Assembly: GCA_019009955.1 (NCBI GenBank)
Contig: CM032230.1
Span: 104,306,501 to 104,370,500 of the forward strand
Origin: Riptortus pedestris
Taxonomy: Eukaryota > Arthropoda > Insecta > Hemiptera > Alydidae
Reading direction: 5' to 3'
Length of the DNA: 64,000 bases
Made by a program: the position numbers and the translations under genes
Shown here: positions 12,391-23,555 of the stretch, piece by piece
Numbering within the stretch: the stretch's first letter is position 1
How the letters are laid out: the number at the start of each line of letters is the position of its first letter
The notes under the pieces: generated by a model
The model's input: only the letters and a program-made list of their open reading frames with translations
Told to the model about the DNA's origin: nothing
Databases searched by the model: none

Positions 12391-12985
12391 TATCAGTAAA
12401 GATTATTTATTTGTTGCCTAGTGTGCATTGCTTTCTGTATATTTCCATGGTCGTGCAATTGATCAAGGTTGTCTGAATGGAAAAGGGTGTAAACAAGGAA
12501 ATGACCGTATCGAATTTCCGGAGTAAGGTTTTGGGAAGTGTGGGGCGATAGCCACAAGCCCATGTGGTTCTGAGTGCGGCTTCTAACAAGTTTAGACTTA
12601 TGAATATGTAAATGCAGAGAGCTTTCAATCAAAGGGCCAAACCATTGTAGCAAGTGCGCATCTGCCGGTGCTCGTTACGGCCCCGTGCCCACAATGCGTT
12701 TACCATCCAGTTGAAAACGCCGGGCTGACTCACTCGCACCTCTCGTGTGATTGCCGTTGATTTCTTTATTTGATACCCCACGACTTTCTCTTTGATTCAT
12801 TTCGTTAGAAGTATCGAATTAGGTTTTTTTTATTCCTACTTATTACTAATTCCGCATGCAGATTTCCTGATTTACTTATCCTTCTGGATTATTGCATTTA
12901 TTACGATTAACTGTTTGAACATTTGCATTTATTAGTTCCTTGTACGTAAAGGGAATATACCAACAGCGAAAATATTTTCTTTTTT

Positions 12986-13135
12986 TAGATTTCATCAAAT
13001 TTCCCCAGAGGGAAATCAGCTTTTGAGTTCGTAATCATGACGAATGATTTTTCTTAAAATGTCCATCGAACCTACCTAGAAGATTAAGAAAATGAGGTCC
13101 GTTCAAAATTATATATATACATATATATACATACG
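12986..13135 (+). mobile_element. HINE-like element, 5' block only, diverged
   Basis: Worn 5' end (CAGAGGGAAATCAGC), GTAATCATGACG, ATGTCCATCGAACCTACC and AATGAGGTCCGTTC, followed by a short interrupted AT/AC tract. The body is missing. Confidence 0.7.
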
Positions 13136-14687
13136 TTTCGCTTGACCAAAATTGTCGACAGTAACATCTTGTTTTGTGGGTATGGATGAGAGCCTCGCAG
13201 CAACATAGTTCTAATAGTTATTTCCTGTTGACACTGAATGCTTGTTTAACTATGGCAATTTGAGTTAGTAGTTAACTCGACATACAGGAAGTTCGTAGTT
13301 CCGTGGTTTCTGTTTATGCACCTATGTAGGGCTCCAAGTCGTCAAGGGTAATAGAAAACTTAAGAACCAAAAGGAAGCAGATCTAAGCCAAAAACACTTT
13401 GTTAGTAGAGTCATTTAAAATTAGGGGAAAATTAAAATTTATTAATATCACTTGGTTTATTTCATGAGTTATAATCTGTTTGATTTAAAAGAATTAATAA
13501 CGATTACTTGAAAATCCGGAGAAATTTGTGAATGCTGCCAGTAATTTATATCGGACGGATTAAAATATTTATTATTGGAATGCTCAGAATACAGGTATCA
13601 TAGAGAGCATTACTTGAAAAAGTTTATAGCCACAAGTGATGACTTAATGTCCCTGGAAAATATTCTTCACATTGAGGACATTCATAAACTGAACATGATT
13701 TACTTAGTCCTTTCAGCAGTATGCAACATAGTATATACAATTACGTATCTTGGTAATTGAACACCATAATATAGAAACGTCCAACGAAGTCAATTTACAC
13801 GTCACAGTAAAGAAATAAATGAAAGTAAATACAAATGATGTTTAAATATTTCTAATCAGATTAAGTTTATAAGGAATTTTATGTACTACTTGAAAACATT
13901 TATTTTTTTTAAAAAAAAGAGTATTATTTTATGCATGCAGTAGGTTAATATTATGTCATTAGTTCTTATATTTTTTTTTGTATATTAATAGTAATATTAC
14001 TAACACTAAATGGACCAGACTCCATTTAGGAGTCACTCAGAAAATATGTATTTATTAGGCAATAATATCTACCTATCTGTAATTTAATAGAATTGTAATT
14101 CTCTCCACAAGTGATCTCCAGTAAAGTATTAATACCCTCACATTGAGTTTGATCAACCCCAACTATAAATATTTGTACCGGACATTTTCGTGAGACGAGT
14201 TATGGACAATCTCGAGAGACTTATTTATTCAAGAGTAAAAAGTAATTAGAAGAATTTATATATTCAAGGTGTGGAACTTTCTTTGGTATTAGCGGGAAAC
14301 TTCTCTACTCCACGCTTAATACTTAATCAATATTGTTAGCCGTCAGGTGCAGAAGGGAAGCATTATTAACTACCTGGCACGTTATTACGGAATTTGCGCT
14401 AATTAGGGGTTGAGGGGGATCTAGCAGGGCATCATGTGTGCTGGCGTGGGAGCTTGTGGTGTGCGGACTACAGAGCTTACCTATCACTTTACATGGATAA
14501 CCAGTAATTAATAATGATGTCTGCCATTCGTTATATATTAACAGAAATGTATTAATTAAGTTTGTTCAGTATATATTAATTAACGTTAACCTGCAATTAA
14601 CAAACATGTCCCCCAAAACAGTGGAAAAAAAATATAGGAACTTATGAAAGAGCACATCTGTTCCTGTAAAACATCGGTCTAGGTTTT
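13136..14687. other. No gene recognised; unique AT-rich sequence
   Basis: Contains a small perfect inverted repeat (CTAAATGGA / TCCATTTAG, 14006-14029) and a moderately GC-rich patch at 14330-14470. The frame 13575-13760 has no recognised similarity. Confidence 0.4.
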
Positions 14688-14718
14688 AGCAGATTTCCCT
14701 TGCCCCTGCGTGATGGAC
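14688..14718 (+). mobile_element. HINE-like element reduced to its two ends
   Basis: Between TTT and TTTTT lies AGCAGATTTCCCTT joined directly to GCCCCTGCGTGATGGAC. The first part is the family 5' end, the second the 3' hairpin end; everything between (at least 550 bp) is absent. Confidence 0.75.
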
Positions 14719-16799
14719 TTTTTAAATACTAATGGGCACTAAAAGGTGAAGGGTCTTAACCTGGTTCCAAGAAATGAAATCCCCATATACACTGTAATAT
14801 ATAAATGATTTTCCAGAAAATTCCCTCATCTTTAATCCTTTCAACATTCTAATAATACAATGATATCGTTTACACTTGAATTTTTACCTTGAAATTGAAA
14901 CATAAGTTAACAACCTAATTCATTTAAAATATTTTAGTCCAAGATTTTATTCCAGGTTTTTTAACCACAACCATATCTTTCGTTCTGTTTTTATGATGTG
15001 AGTATTTTATTAAATTTAGTTTTACGTTAGATTGAATTTCGATCATTATCTAAACTTAACTTTATTTAAATTAAAACTGTTAAAGGTTTAGCGAATGATA
15101 TGCCAAAACTGTTTTATTTTTCTTAAATCTCTATTCTTAGAATGATTTTTTCGTGCTTTTTGAATAAAACACAGTTACAGCCCTGAAGTTGCAAATAAGA
15201 TTTGTGAGGATTTACACCAAAATGATGTAACAAATTTTTTTTTTCATTGATCTACAGAAATATACGGACTGCCAGTTGAAGCATTCGGAATCATAAGTCG
15301 TAAGTTACGTCTACGGAACATCCGCTCTGCTTCAATGTAATTGGGGGACTGCGGAAATAGATCACGAGTAAAAGTGATAGGCTTCACTATACTTTTAGTA
15401 ATAAGCAGTCAAGGATTAAAATCCAAAGTTTTAAAAATTTTGGGAAATAGATCACACTTGAAAATGAAAACTTCTGCTGAGTACCTGTTCGGGCTCCAGT
15501 TTAGTATAAAGTAAGCGTGAAAGCACTTTTATTGATAATAACAAAGTTAAAACGAGCAGAGTAACAGGCTACAGCTACTGGAGAAATTACAAGGAGAGGA
15601 AAAAAAGAAGAGATTGTAAAGGAAATAAATGCTGATGTTTGTGATGTCAGCACAGTGGATATTCCATAGAAGTAAGTGTAGACTCGTAAAATTGACTTGC
15701 CTGCTGCTGATTTTGAATGCTTCAATTATGTTCACCGAATGTTTTTATTAAATGCGAAAATTTGCACTGAAATCAAAATCCCGCCAGTTAATCGAAATAA
15801 CATTTTGGACTATCCTGAGACTTATGTAAGCAGTCAATTCAAAGGATGCATTTGGAGACGACTTGATACTCCAGTTGATTAATTCCGATGGTTCAAGCGC
15901 AATTCGTCTTCTTTGCTGGTCCAAGGGCACAATGACTTACAGACGCAAAGTATTTAGAAACGTGTGTTTCTCAGATACTCAAGAACTGCAAATAACATTT
16001 GCATTTTACTTCATATCTTGCAGATAATGAGTAAGAGTAACAATACCCCAATTCTAATTCGGACCTAAGACGGTTGTAAATTATCCTCGGCTCAAGTTCT
16101 AAATTTATGGCGCTAGCAGAGTGTGAAATGATGAATCTTGTTGGCCGAACTGTGCGGCTTACTGCAAAGTTTCGGCCGGCCTAGAGAAGTCATTTAAGCC
16201 CTAATCAAGAGTGCGGGGAGCACATAAGTCTTGCCGAGTTGTGACATTCCTTCAGCGGCTGTATAACATATGGGCGGTCCGGTGGGACTTCCCCCATATG
16301 ACGGACTCTAGTTCGTGCCTGCGGTCTCTGAGCAGAGCAAACCTAATATAGATTGAACAAGCCGGCGTTAGGACTAATTCCAGAGGTGTTGCCGCTCCAG
16401 CAGCCGCGCACATTCCTGATTAACTTCCTTCTCGTTCTTCTTAAATTGATTTATAGGACAATCAGTCGTAACGAATTGTCCCTCGGGTGAGCCCTTCCCT
16501 TCCGCTGGAGTCAGGTAAAAGCCCCGAGAACAACTTATATAATTCCTAATCAACTTTCCTCCGCTTTCCTTCTCCTATTTCCTCCTTATAACTTTTCAAG
16601 AGCGCGCAATATGTTTCGAACGACCTATTCACGTTTTTATCTTTGTAAATTACGTGTTTAACGAAACGTTTTCCTATTGTGGGAACTTTCATTCTGAAGT
16701 TTAGAAATCGCCATGTCTAATTTAAAACTAAAGTATTTATTTTGGAATGTTGATTTTTAGACATTCTTCATCTCAGGATTTGGGTTGGCTGGTGGAGGT
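14719..16799. other. No gene recognised; includes a GC-rich island
   Basis: 14719-16020 is AT-rich with only short frames (15501-15930) of no recognisable family. 16030-16560 is distinctly richer in G+C than its surroundings, with TTCGGCCGGCC and GCCGCTCCAGCAGCCGCGC, yet has no long open frame. It could be a conserved non-coding element, a 5' exon or promoter region, or an old repeat. Confidence 0.35.
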
Positions 16800-16862
16800 C
16801 CATTATCAACGGAAGGATCACAAGGTCAAAACACCTCCGCTCTTAATACTTCTTTTATTAAC

Positions 16863-16906
16863 TGCAGAGTACTTTCGGGTGAACAGCCACATCTTCAGTG
16901 CTCTGC
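16863..16906 (-). ncRNA. Hammerhead-like motif 2 (left arm)
   Basis: Minus strand: GCAGAGCA, CTGAAGA, TGTGGCTGTTCACCC as stem II, GAAA, GTACTC, TGC. A-G/C-U could form a two-pair stem III, C would be the cleavage-site base, and GCA/TGC could pair as stem I. Confidence 0.35.
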
Positions 16907-17382
16907 GACACAACATATACATTTATGGAACAACGTGTAATATAATGTTGAGATCGAGGTGCTCGACTACCTTGGCAAAGGGAGGAAAATGGATTTAGTA
17001 GAACGGATCTGGATCAGGACGGACATCTTGGATGACAATAATATTAATATTAGGGGGGAGGGTGGCGTGCTGAGACATGTTCCGTCCTCTGCAGTAGCTG
17101 CCCTGGCCCGAGTAGGCTCCCAGTCTCGCCGGAGATGTCGGCTGAATAGGGGTCAGCTCAAGGGCAGTATTTCATCTCCATCACCTGTTCATTCTATTGT
17201 ATGTTTCATTTAACAGTTATTTAGAACACGTTTTAGTTTTTTAAGTTTTTACATTGGATGTTTACATATTTTAAATATATTTGTTTTTTAACTTTTTAGT
17301 ACGTTGACTTTATCTTTTAATTGACTTATATTATTTATTTTTATAACTCGTTGTTCCCCATAAATGGATATGTTGTGTGTCG

Positions 17383-17426
17383 CAGAGCACTGAAGATGGG
17401 GTGGTTCCCCCCGAAAGCACTCTGCA
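17383..17426 (+). ncRNA. Hammerhead-like motif 3 (right arm)
   Basis: GCAGAGCA, CTGAAGA (17390-17396), a strong GGGG/CCCC stem II, CGAAA, GCACTC, TGC. The same layout as its inverted partner at 16863, with the arm bases changed but pairing kept. Confidence 0.35.
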
Positions 17427-17690
17427 TTTAATAAATGGAGTATTAAGAGTGGAGGTGTTTTGACCTTTTTATCGTTCCGTGCAAGACTAATACTGATTAA
17501 TATATCGGTCAACAGAAGGCACTGTCATTTTAAAAACTGCTTTGCCCGTGTTTCCAAACAATTTATTTCCTTCCTCAAGTCTACATACAAAAATTGGACA
17601 CATGAAGACTGAACCAAAAATAAACCAATTAAAATCTGTTACCTAATTAGAATCAATATTTGTTCTTAAAAGTAGTTGTTTGAGCATATT

Positions 17691-17905
17691 AGGAGATGTC
17701 CCTTAAGGGAAATCAGCTGTTTAGGTCGTACTCATGACGCGATTTTCGAAAATTTTCTTCAAATATCCATCGATCCTATCCAGGAGATGACAAAAATGAG
17801 GTCCGTTCAAAACTGTATATATATATATGTCTGTTACCGTTCTGGCGGTCGTAATTTTTCTCTTGTCGTTACCAATCTTGATATATAATCGATGTATACA
17901 AAATC
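17691..17905 (+). mobile_element. HINE-like element, 5' block and AT tract, truncated
   Basis: Starts at a worn 5' end (GAGATGTCCCTTAAGGG), keeps GGTCGTACTCATGACGCG, a short AT tract, then GTCTGTTACCGTTCTGGCGG. It ends soon after TATATAATCG and is followed immediately by a SINE. Confidence 0.75.
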
Positions 17906-17916
17906 TGTTACCTCAG

Positions 17917-18165
17917 GGGGCTCAGGTTAGCAATGTGAGTTAAAGCGTTGCCGTTCATATCACATGGTAAACCTAGAGTGGCGAGTTCCATTCCCGTCTG
18001 GGCAGAGGAATTTATTTACTGACGGAATTCATTAAATAAAATCCTTAGTCTCTCCCTGGCTAGAAAAGGGTGGTAACCTGTAGATAACCCGTCCTAATTA
18101 GCCTTATTTGCAAAAAGTGGACGCTAATAAATTAATAAACTTATTAATATCTTCCTCAGACTACT
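17917..18165 (+). repeat. tRNA-derived SINE, near full length
   Basis: GGGGCTCAGGTTAGCAATG resembles the A-box side and GCGAGTTCCATTCCCG the B box of a tRNA promoter. The body holds GACGGAATTCATTAAAT and AAGGGTGGTAACCTG, and the tail runs AAAAGTGGACGCTAATAAAT into a TAA-rich stretch. It is about 70 percent alike by eye to 59478 and to the reverse copy at 23325. Mobilised by LINE machinery; polymerase III transcription is inferred. Confidence 0.75.
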
Positions 18166-18169
18166 ACTG

Positions 18170-19567
18170 TTGTTCCTGGTCGCAGCCCGGGGACTAAAGT
18201 AGTTCATTTTATTTTAGTTATTTATTCATTTTACATCGCCAATTTGGATAGCCTGGGAAAGCTAGCCGTACCCTACCAAAAATTAGCACAATTAAGCGTG
18301 ACGAGAAGACGCAAGAGCAGAAAGCCAGTTTGGAGAAGAATTATATTTTGATTATGTATTGGTCATAGATTTGAATTGTTTTTTTTTTTTTTTAGTTTGT
18401 AGGCCTTGAGAAAGGAAATAAATTGTTTCGATTCGCTGGCTAGACTGTTTTTTTTTTTAAATATCAATACTTTCTTTTGACCGATATTCACAAAGAAGAC
18501 GTATTTTACTTCTTTAATATGTCCAACGATATTACAATACGGCATAAAAATGACTATAATATACCCCTATAGAAGCCTACAGGTTGCCTCTTTATATCTA
18601 CAATTGACACAGATTACGCCCCTGTAAATTCAGTAAGCTTTTTTAACATTTGTGGAAGTTAAGCCTCATTTAAGTGAACACATTCTGAAAAACGATAAAA
18701 TCGGGTTTTCAACTGTTGTAATTCAGTTGAATTTACTCTTAATTAAAGATTCACGAAAACTAATTTGTCCCTCGCTGGATTCACTCAAATGTCATTTACT
18801 TTTTTATCTCTCTGAATATTTGTATTTGAGTGATTAATTGTGTACTAAAAGCGAATAGGTGTTTCTTGTCATCATCATCATTTCGTTTATTATAACTATA
18901 CTTGAGACCTTTACCGCCTATTTTTGTCAGTTACATTTACAGCTGTCATCATATAGCAGTAAGTTCAATTTTAATGCAAGTGAAAAAAAAAAAATCATAT
19001 AAACGTATAGGATTGAGCATAGAAAAGGTATAAATATAGTTAAAAGTTACTCAGAAACTTTACTAAAAAAAAAAAAAAAAGGGGGCTTTTCCATGGGACA
19101 CAATGCAAATAAAAATTGGACACTACCCTAATTTTTTTGGGCTTAACATCAAGGTGTGATTTATGTAAGTAACCTCTCCCCCCCCCCCTCTGTCTGTTGC
19201 AATATGCAAAGCCAATATTTCTGACGTCTGGCTATAGAGAATAACAGCAGTATCTTTAAAAATGTTGTTCATCATTAAAGGTCTCTAGGTTCCTTATGTT
19301 ATCTTCCTTCTGCATTGTAACTAGGATCATGATTGTTATTGCTTGGCTTTGTTCTAGCAAGCACTCAGGTAATCTAATCTCCAGAAACAGGCGTACAATG
19401 CGTACATTGGATACCTCCCTGTATAAACACTATGACCGTTGGCATATGACAGTTATGGATACGAATAGAGTATATTACTTTAACATTGAATCGTACGAAA
19501 ACCGCCCCCTCCTCGTATTGTTCATTGGAATGAAGGCAGGACTGGTGTAAAGCTTTTCGTAAGCAAC
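18170..19567. other. No gene recognised; unique sequence with homopolymer runs
   Basis: AT-rich, with poly-T near 18380 and 18448 and a poly-A run at about 19066-19080 followed by GGGGG. The frames at 18363, 18652, 19296 and 19374 are short and unrecognised; the last two oppose each other on the same bases. Confidence 0.35.
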
Positions 19568-19983
19568 GCCCGTCACGCAGGGGCTGCGTAAAATAAACAG
19601 ATTTCCCACGTGAAGTTTTACAATAGAGAAATTTCACGAGAGCCGAACAGATACGGAAACGACTGGACTGGTTTTTGACGGAAACTCACGACTAGACCCG
19701 AAGTTAGCCGATCTCATTTCGTCCGTTACAATTAATAAAAATGCAAATGTCTCAAAATATAGAACAATATTTATAGTAAATTTAATTTGCTTAAAGATTA
19801 GTTCTATACACGCTTTTGATCCGACGTATGGTAATAGAGATATTTCGGATTTTCGATAATCCCCCCTCTAAACCCCCCTCCCCCTGGTCCGATTTCAGCT
19901 TGATCTGCCTTTTTACATAAAACGTTTCAATATCGAGTTATATAACGATCAAACAAAAATTGAGACAGCTAGAGCGTTAAGAG

Positions 19984-20073
<90 letters not shown>

Positions 20074-20191
20074 GAACGGACCTCATTTTCGTCATCTCCT
20101 GGGTAGGATCGATGGAGATTTGAAGAAATGTTTCGAAAGTCCCGTCATGAGTACGACCTCAATAGCTGATTTCCCTTAAAGGAAATCTGCT
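19568..20191 (-). mobile_element. HINE-like element, form A, complete
   Basis: 3' hairpin end at 19568 (CCCGTCACGCAGGGGCTGCG), form A block, G/C-run stretch near 19861, CA then AT microsatellite about 19985-20068, 5' block and palindromic end at 20191. Intact apart from a damaged first base. Confidence 0.9.
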
Positions 20192-20555
20192 AAAAGAAGG
20201 ACATTTTAATATTTAATCGACTGGCAAGTCTGACTTACAATCTGATTGCTTACAAGAACACAGTCTCATTAAATCTTTTGTAAGTTAAGTTGTAAGTATT
20301 TCAAAAAGCCCTAATTTCTTCAACAGATCTGAAATCAATACAAATGAATAATACAGTAGAAAATTGGATATATAATAAGGTTCACTTTATGCTGCTATGG
20401 CTAATTGAAAGGTGTACTTTATTGGTACCCTATCTAGCATGGGTGGGACCTGAAGTTGTAATTTCCCAACGCACGATTGAATTGAACCTACGGCTCTTAT
20501 AATTCCCACAGCATTTTGACTCAATCTTAAACCCAATGGCTCCTCATCACGGAAA

Positions 20556-20636
20556 AATGTCCGTCACGCCGGGGCTGCGTTAGCAAAGGAGATTTTCCTA
20601 GAGCGTCACGTTTTTGCATTTATCTCAAAACGTAAA
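20556..20636 (-). mobile_element. HINE-like element, form B, 3' terminal fragment
   Basis: GTCCGTCACGCCGGGGCTGCG followed by CACGTTTTTGCATTTATC and TCAAAACGTAAAA, the start of form B. It stops where the next element begins. Confidence 0.7.
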
Positions 20637-20638
20637 AA

Positions 20639-21116
20639 GTCCGTCACGCTGCGTAAACTAAGCAGATTTCCCACGTGAAGTTTTACAATAGAGGAATCTG
20701 CCTAATAATAACAGTAGTAGTAAGGAATCTCTAAACCTATTCACGGGGGCGAACAGTTAGGGAAACGGCCGAACTAGCTTTTAGCGGAAAGTCCTGAATA
20801 TAGCCGACTTCTGCCGACCACACACACAGTACAAATGCAAATATCTCAGTTAATATTCAAGATAGAGAATAATTGTATAAAATAATGTTTATAGTAAATT
20901 TAATTTGCAATGAGATTGATTCTATACACATTTTCAATCCGATGCATAATAACGGAGTTATTTCGAATTTTCAAAAAATCCCCCTCTTAACCCCCTCCCA
21001 CTTGTCCGATTTCACCCATTAACGAACTTGATCTTTCTTTTTACATGAAACGATTAAATATCGAGATTCGTACCGATCAAACAAAAATTGCGACCACTAG
21101 AGCGTTAACAGATATA

Positions 21117-21193
<77 letters not shown>

Positions 21194-21263
21194 GAACGGA
21201 CCTCATTTTTGCCATCTCCTGGGTAGGGTCGATGGACATTTGAAGAGAATTTTTGAAAATTGC
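20639..21263 (-). mobile_element. HINE-like element, form A, left half of a mirror-image pair
   Basis: Begins with GTCCGTCACGCTGCG (hairpin loop lost) at 20639, runs through the form A body, an AT tract at about 21117-21188 and most of the 5' block. It stops at GAAAATTGCGCCA, where the sequence turns round into the next copy. Confidence 0.85.
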
Positions 21264-21294
21264 GCCACGAAACTGAGGTCCGTTCAAAATTTTC

Positions 21295-21391
<97 letters not shown>

Positions 21392-21830
21392 CTGTTAACA
21401 CTCTAGTGGTCGCAATTTTTGTTTGATCGGTACGAGTCTCGATATTTAATCGTTTTATGTAAAAAAAAAGATCAAGTTCGTTAATGGCTGAAATCGGACA
21501 AGTGGGGGGGGGTTAAGAGGGGGGAATTTCAAAAATACAAAATATCTCCGTTACTATACGTCGGATCGAAAAATTGTATAGAACCAATCTTATTGCAAAT
21601 CAAATTTACTATAAACATTGTTATATGCATGTTTTCTCTATCTTGAATATTAACCGAGATATTTGCATTTATATTAAGTGTAACGGACGAGCTATGGTCG
21701 CTTCTGTCCGTTCCCGTCGAAAGCTAGTTCGGCCGTTTCCGTAACTGTTCGGGACTCGTATGGAGATTTCTCTATTGTATAAATTCACGTGGGAAATCTG
21801 ATTATTTTACGCAGCCCCTGCGTGACGGAC
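21264..21830 (+). mobile_element. HINE-like element, form A, right half of a mirror-image pair
   Basis: Picks up at CTGAGGTCCGTTCAAAATT, lacking the outer 5' end, then an AT tract of about 90 bp (21297-21388) and the full form A body to GCGTGACGGAC at 21830. Together with 20639-21263 it makes an imperfect inverted repeat of about 1.2 kb whose two outer ends are both 3' hairpin ends. Confidence 0.85.
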
Positions 21831-21980
21831 TTTTTTTACCTGTTTACACATTCATCGAGTTAGAGGAATAAACTAATTTGGCACGAAGCCTATAAATATT
21901 ATTTGATTAGGCCATAAAGGTGAAATTCTACGGCCAGCTGTCTTGAGTTCATAATGCCGTTACACAGTTGTTGAAACAAG

Positions 21981-22165
21981 TTAGTGAAACTCTTTAGACA
22001 AGCCAAGCTTGCGGAGGTCTCTCTCGACTATTCTATAGAATGCGCTGTAGGTTAGTCCTTTGTTAAACTTCCATAGTTTCTTGCTTGAGAGAACTTTTCC
22101 GTGCTTCATGAGTCCAATTCCAACTAAACTTCCATAGATTAATTTTTTTTTCTTGTGAATTCGTT
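21981..22165 (-). pseudogene. Unidentified coding-like fragment ending in a stop codon
   Basis: The minus strand is open for about 60 codons from 22165 to a TAA at 21981-21983. It reads in part LIYGSLVGIGLMKHGKV, then SSKKLWKFNKGLTYSAFYR and IVERDLRKLGLSKEFH. The mix of residues looks more protein-like than the AT-driven frames around it. The frame is bounded upstream by a stop, with no initiating ATG and no clear acceptor beyond a weak CACAAG. It could be a terminal exon, a retrocopy fragment or a transposon C-terminus. I do not recognise the family. Confidence 0.3.
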
Positions 22166-22226
22166 AGGCAATGCCACTTTTTCGACAACTGTAAAAAAAA
22201 AGTAACACAAATAGTGGTAAAAAAAA

Positions 22227-22275
22227 GTCCTTCACGCAGGCGCTAAGCAGGATTTCCACCTAGCAGCACTGCACT
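22227..22275 (-). mobile_element. HINE-like 3' tip fragment
   Basis: AAAAAAGTCCTTCACGCAGG and a shortened hairpin, then GATTTCCACCTAG. Similarity ends within 50 bp. Confidence 0.5.
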
Positions 22276-23324
22276 AAAAATCCTCAATACATGTACTATA
22301 TATTCGAGTTTTATTAAAACATACTTCAAGAATATTAAGAAATGGTTTGTAATTATCCTCTAAAAATAACTATATATTCAGGATACCTGTTCTTGACTCC
22401 TAGTAGTTTGTAAAATTCAAATAAAAAGAATTCATTATTATTTAAGTAATTATTTATCATTAAAATCTAAAAAAAAACAGTAAAATACGAAGTAAAGAAT
22501 TACTTGATTTATAAGGTATGCAACAATTTTCAATCCGGTGAATAGTAATAAATCAATGTGTCTCTTAACTCTGTATTGGCTTTATTTCATCAATACCAAA
22601 CTCTATAATTCATATCTATCTCTATAATTCACTCTCTATAATGTTCATAGACAATATATTTTATTCATGTATTATTTTCGAGCGAGCGTGTGCGCACACA
22701 AACTAGCTTAGTTACTCGGCGTTGATTGAGAAATCATTAGTGACTTAATATCTGTGATATTTTTTTTTTACCAGGATTTACTGAGTGTAATATTTTTATA
22801 TTGTTACCGTCTCTGCGTTTAGGGTTATAAAACTTAGATATCGCGCTTACAGAATGTTTTGGTCTTGAAAAGTTAAAGAAATGAGTTCTTGGTCAATCCC
22901 ACTTTTGAAAGTACATCTTTTCATTATAAATCGTAGTCATGGACAGTATGAATTTTATTCATTGTAAAGCTATAATAAGCTTTCTTTTTACATTTTCTGT
23001 CTGTATATTTACTTTTATTAAATAATGTAGCCTCCTTTTTAGCACGTCTTTAAATCAATTGAACAGTGAACTGTGTAGAATACTTTCTATTTCTTTTTAA
23101 CATAGTGTGACGAGTCTCACATTTAGAACACAGAGCAAAATTGTTGGAACGAACAGTTGTGTATTACTGAAATATTGCATAATTGCGTGATTAATGCGTC
23201 TTTATCATAAGTTCTCAATATTTCATAAAGAAATCGACATATTTGTGGCGCTAAATGCTAAATGCGTTCTGTTAATTTAGTGGCGAGACATTTTTTTAAA
23301 AAAAAAAAACATACTTGATAGATT
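22276..23324. other. No gene recognised; AT-rich unique sequence
   Basis: Low-complexity AT-rich DNA with TATAATTCA repeats near 22600-22640. No frame of note. Confidence 0.35.
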
Positions 23325-23555
23325 ATTATTATTTATTAACGTCCACGTTTTGCAACTCAAGCTAATTGGGACGGGTTATCTACAGGTTACCACCCTTTCC
23401 TAGCGAGGGTGGGATTTAGGATGTTATTTAATGAATTCCGTCAATAAATAATTACCTTTGCCCAGCCAAGAATCGAATTCGCCACTCTAGGTTTGCCATG
23501 TGAGATTAAGGCTAACGCTTTTAACTCACATGGCTAACATGAGCCCGAAAAAGTA
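23325..23555 (-). repeat. tRNA-derived SINE, near full length
   Basis: The reverse strand starts GGGCTCATGTTAGCCATGTG, has B-box-like GCGAATTCGATTCTTGG, core GACGGAATTCATTAAATAAC and GGAAAGGGTGGTAACCTG, and ends GCAAAACGTGGACGTTAATA before a TAATAATAAT tail. It is the best-preserved tail of the family in this window. Confidence 0.75.

Larger units (their letters stand above)
16800..17485. mobile_element. Element with about 130-bp inverted terminal repeats, each carrying a hammerhead-like motif
   Basis: 16800-16938 and 17350-17485 are inverted copies: the left reads AGGTCAAAACACCTCCGCTC and the reverse complement of the right reads AGGTCAAAACACCTCCACTC, continuing through CTCTGCGACACA. The spacer of about 410 bp has no convincing gene. 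Inverted terminal copies with hammerhead-like cores recall Penelope-like pseudo-LTRs; a foldback element is the alternative. Confidence 0.55.

Noticed and set aside
16863..17426. Proven self-cleaving hammerheads
   Set aside because: The cores are convincing but stem I is only about 3 bp; no activity can be claimed from sequence alone, so they are called hammerhead-like.
21045..21398. Frames with Ile-Tyr repeats (also at 35788, 45160, 45287, 46758)
   Set aside because: They are readings of the AT microsatellites inside HINE copies.
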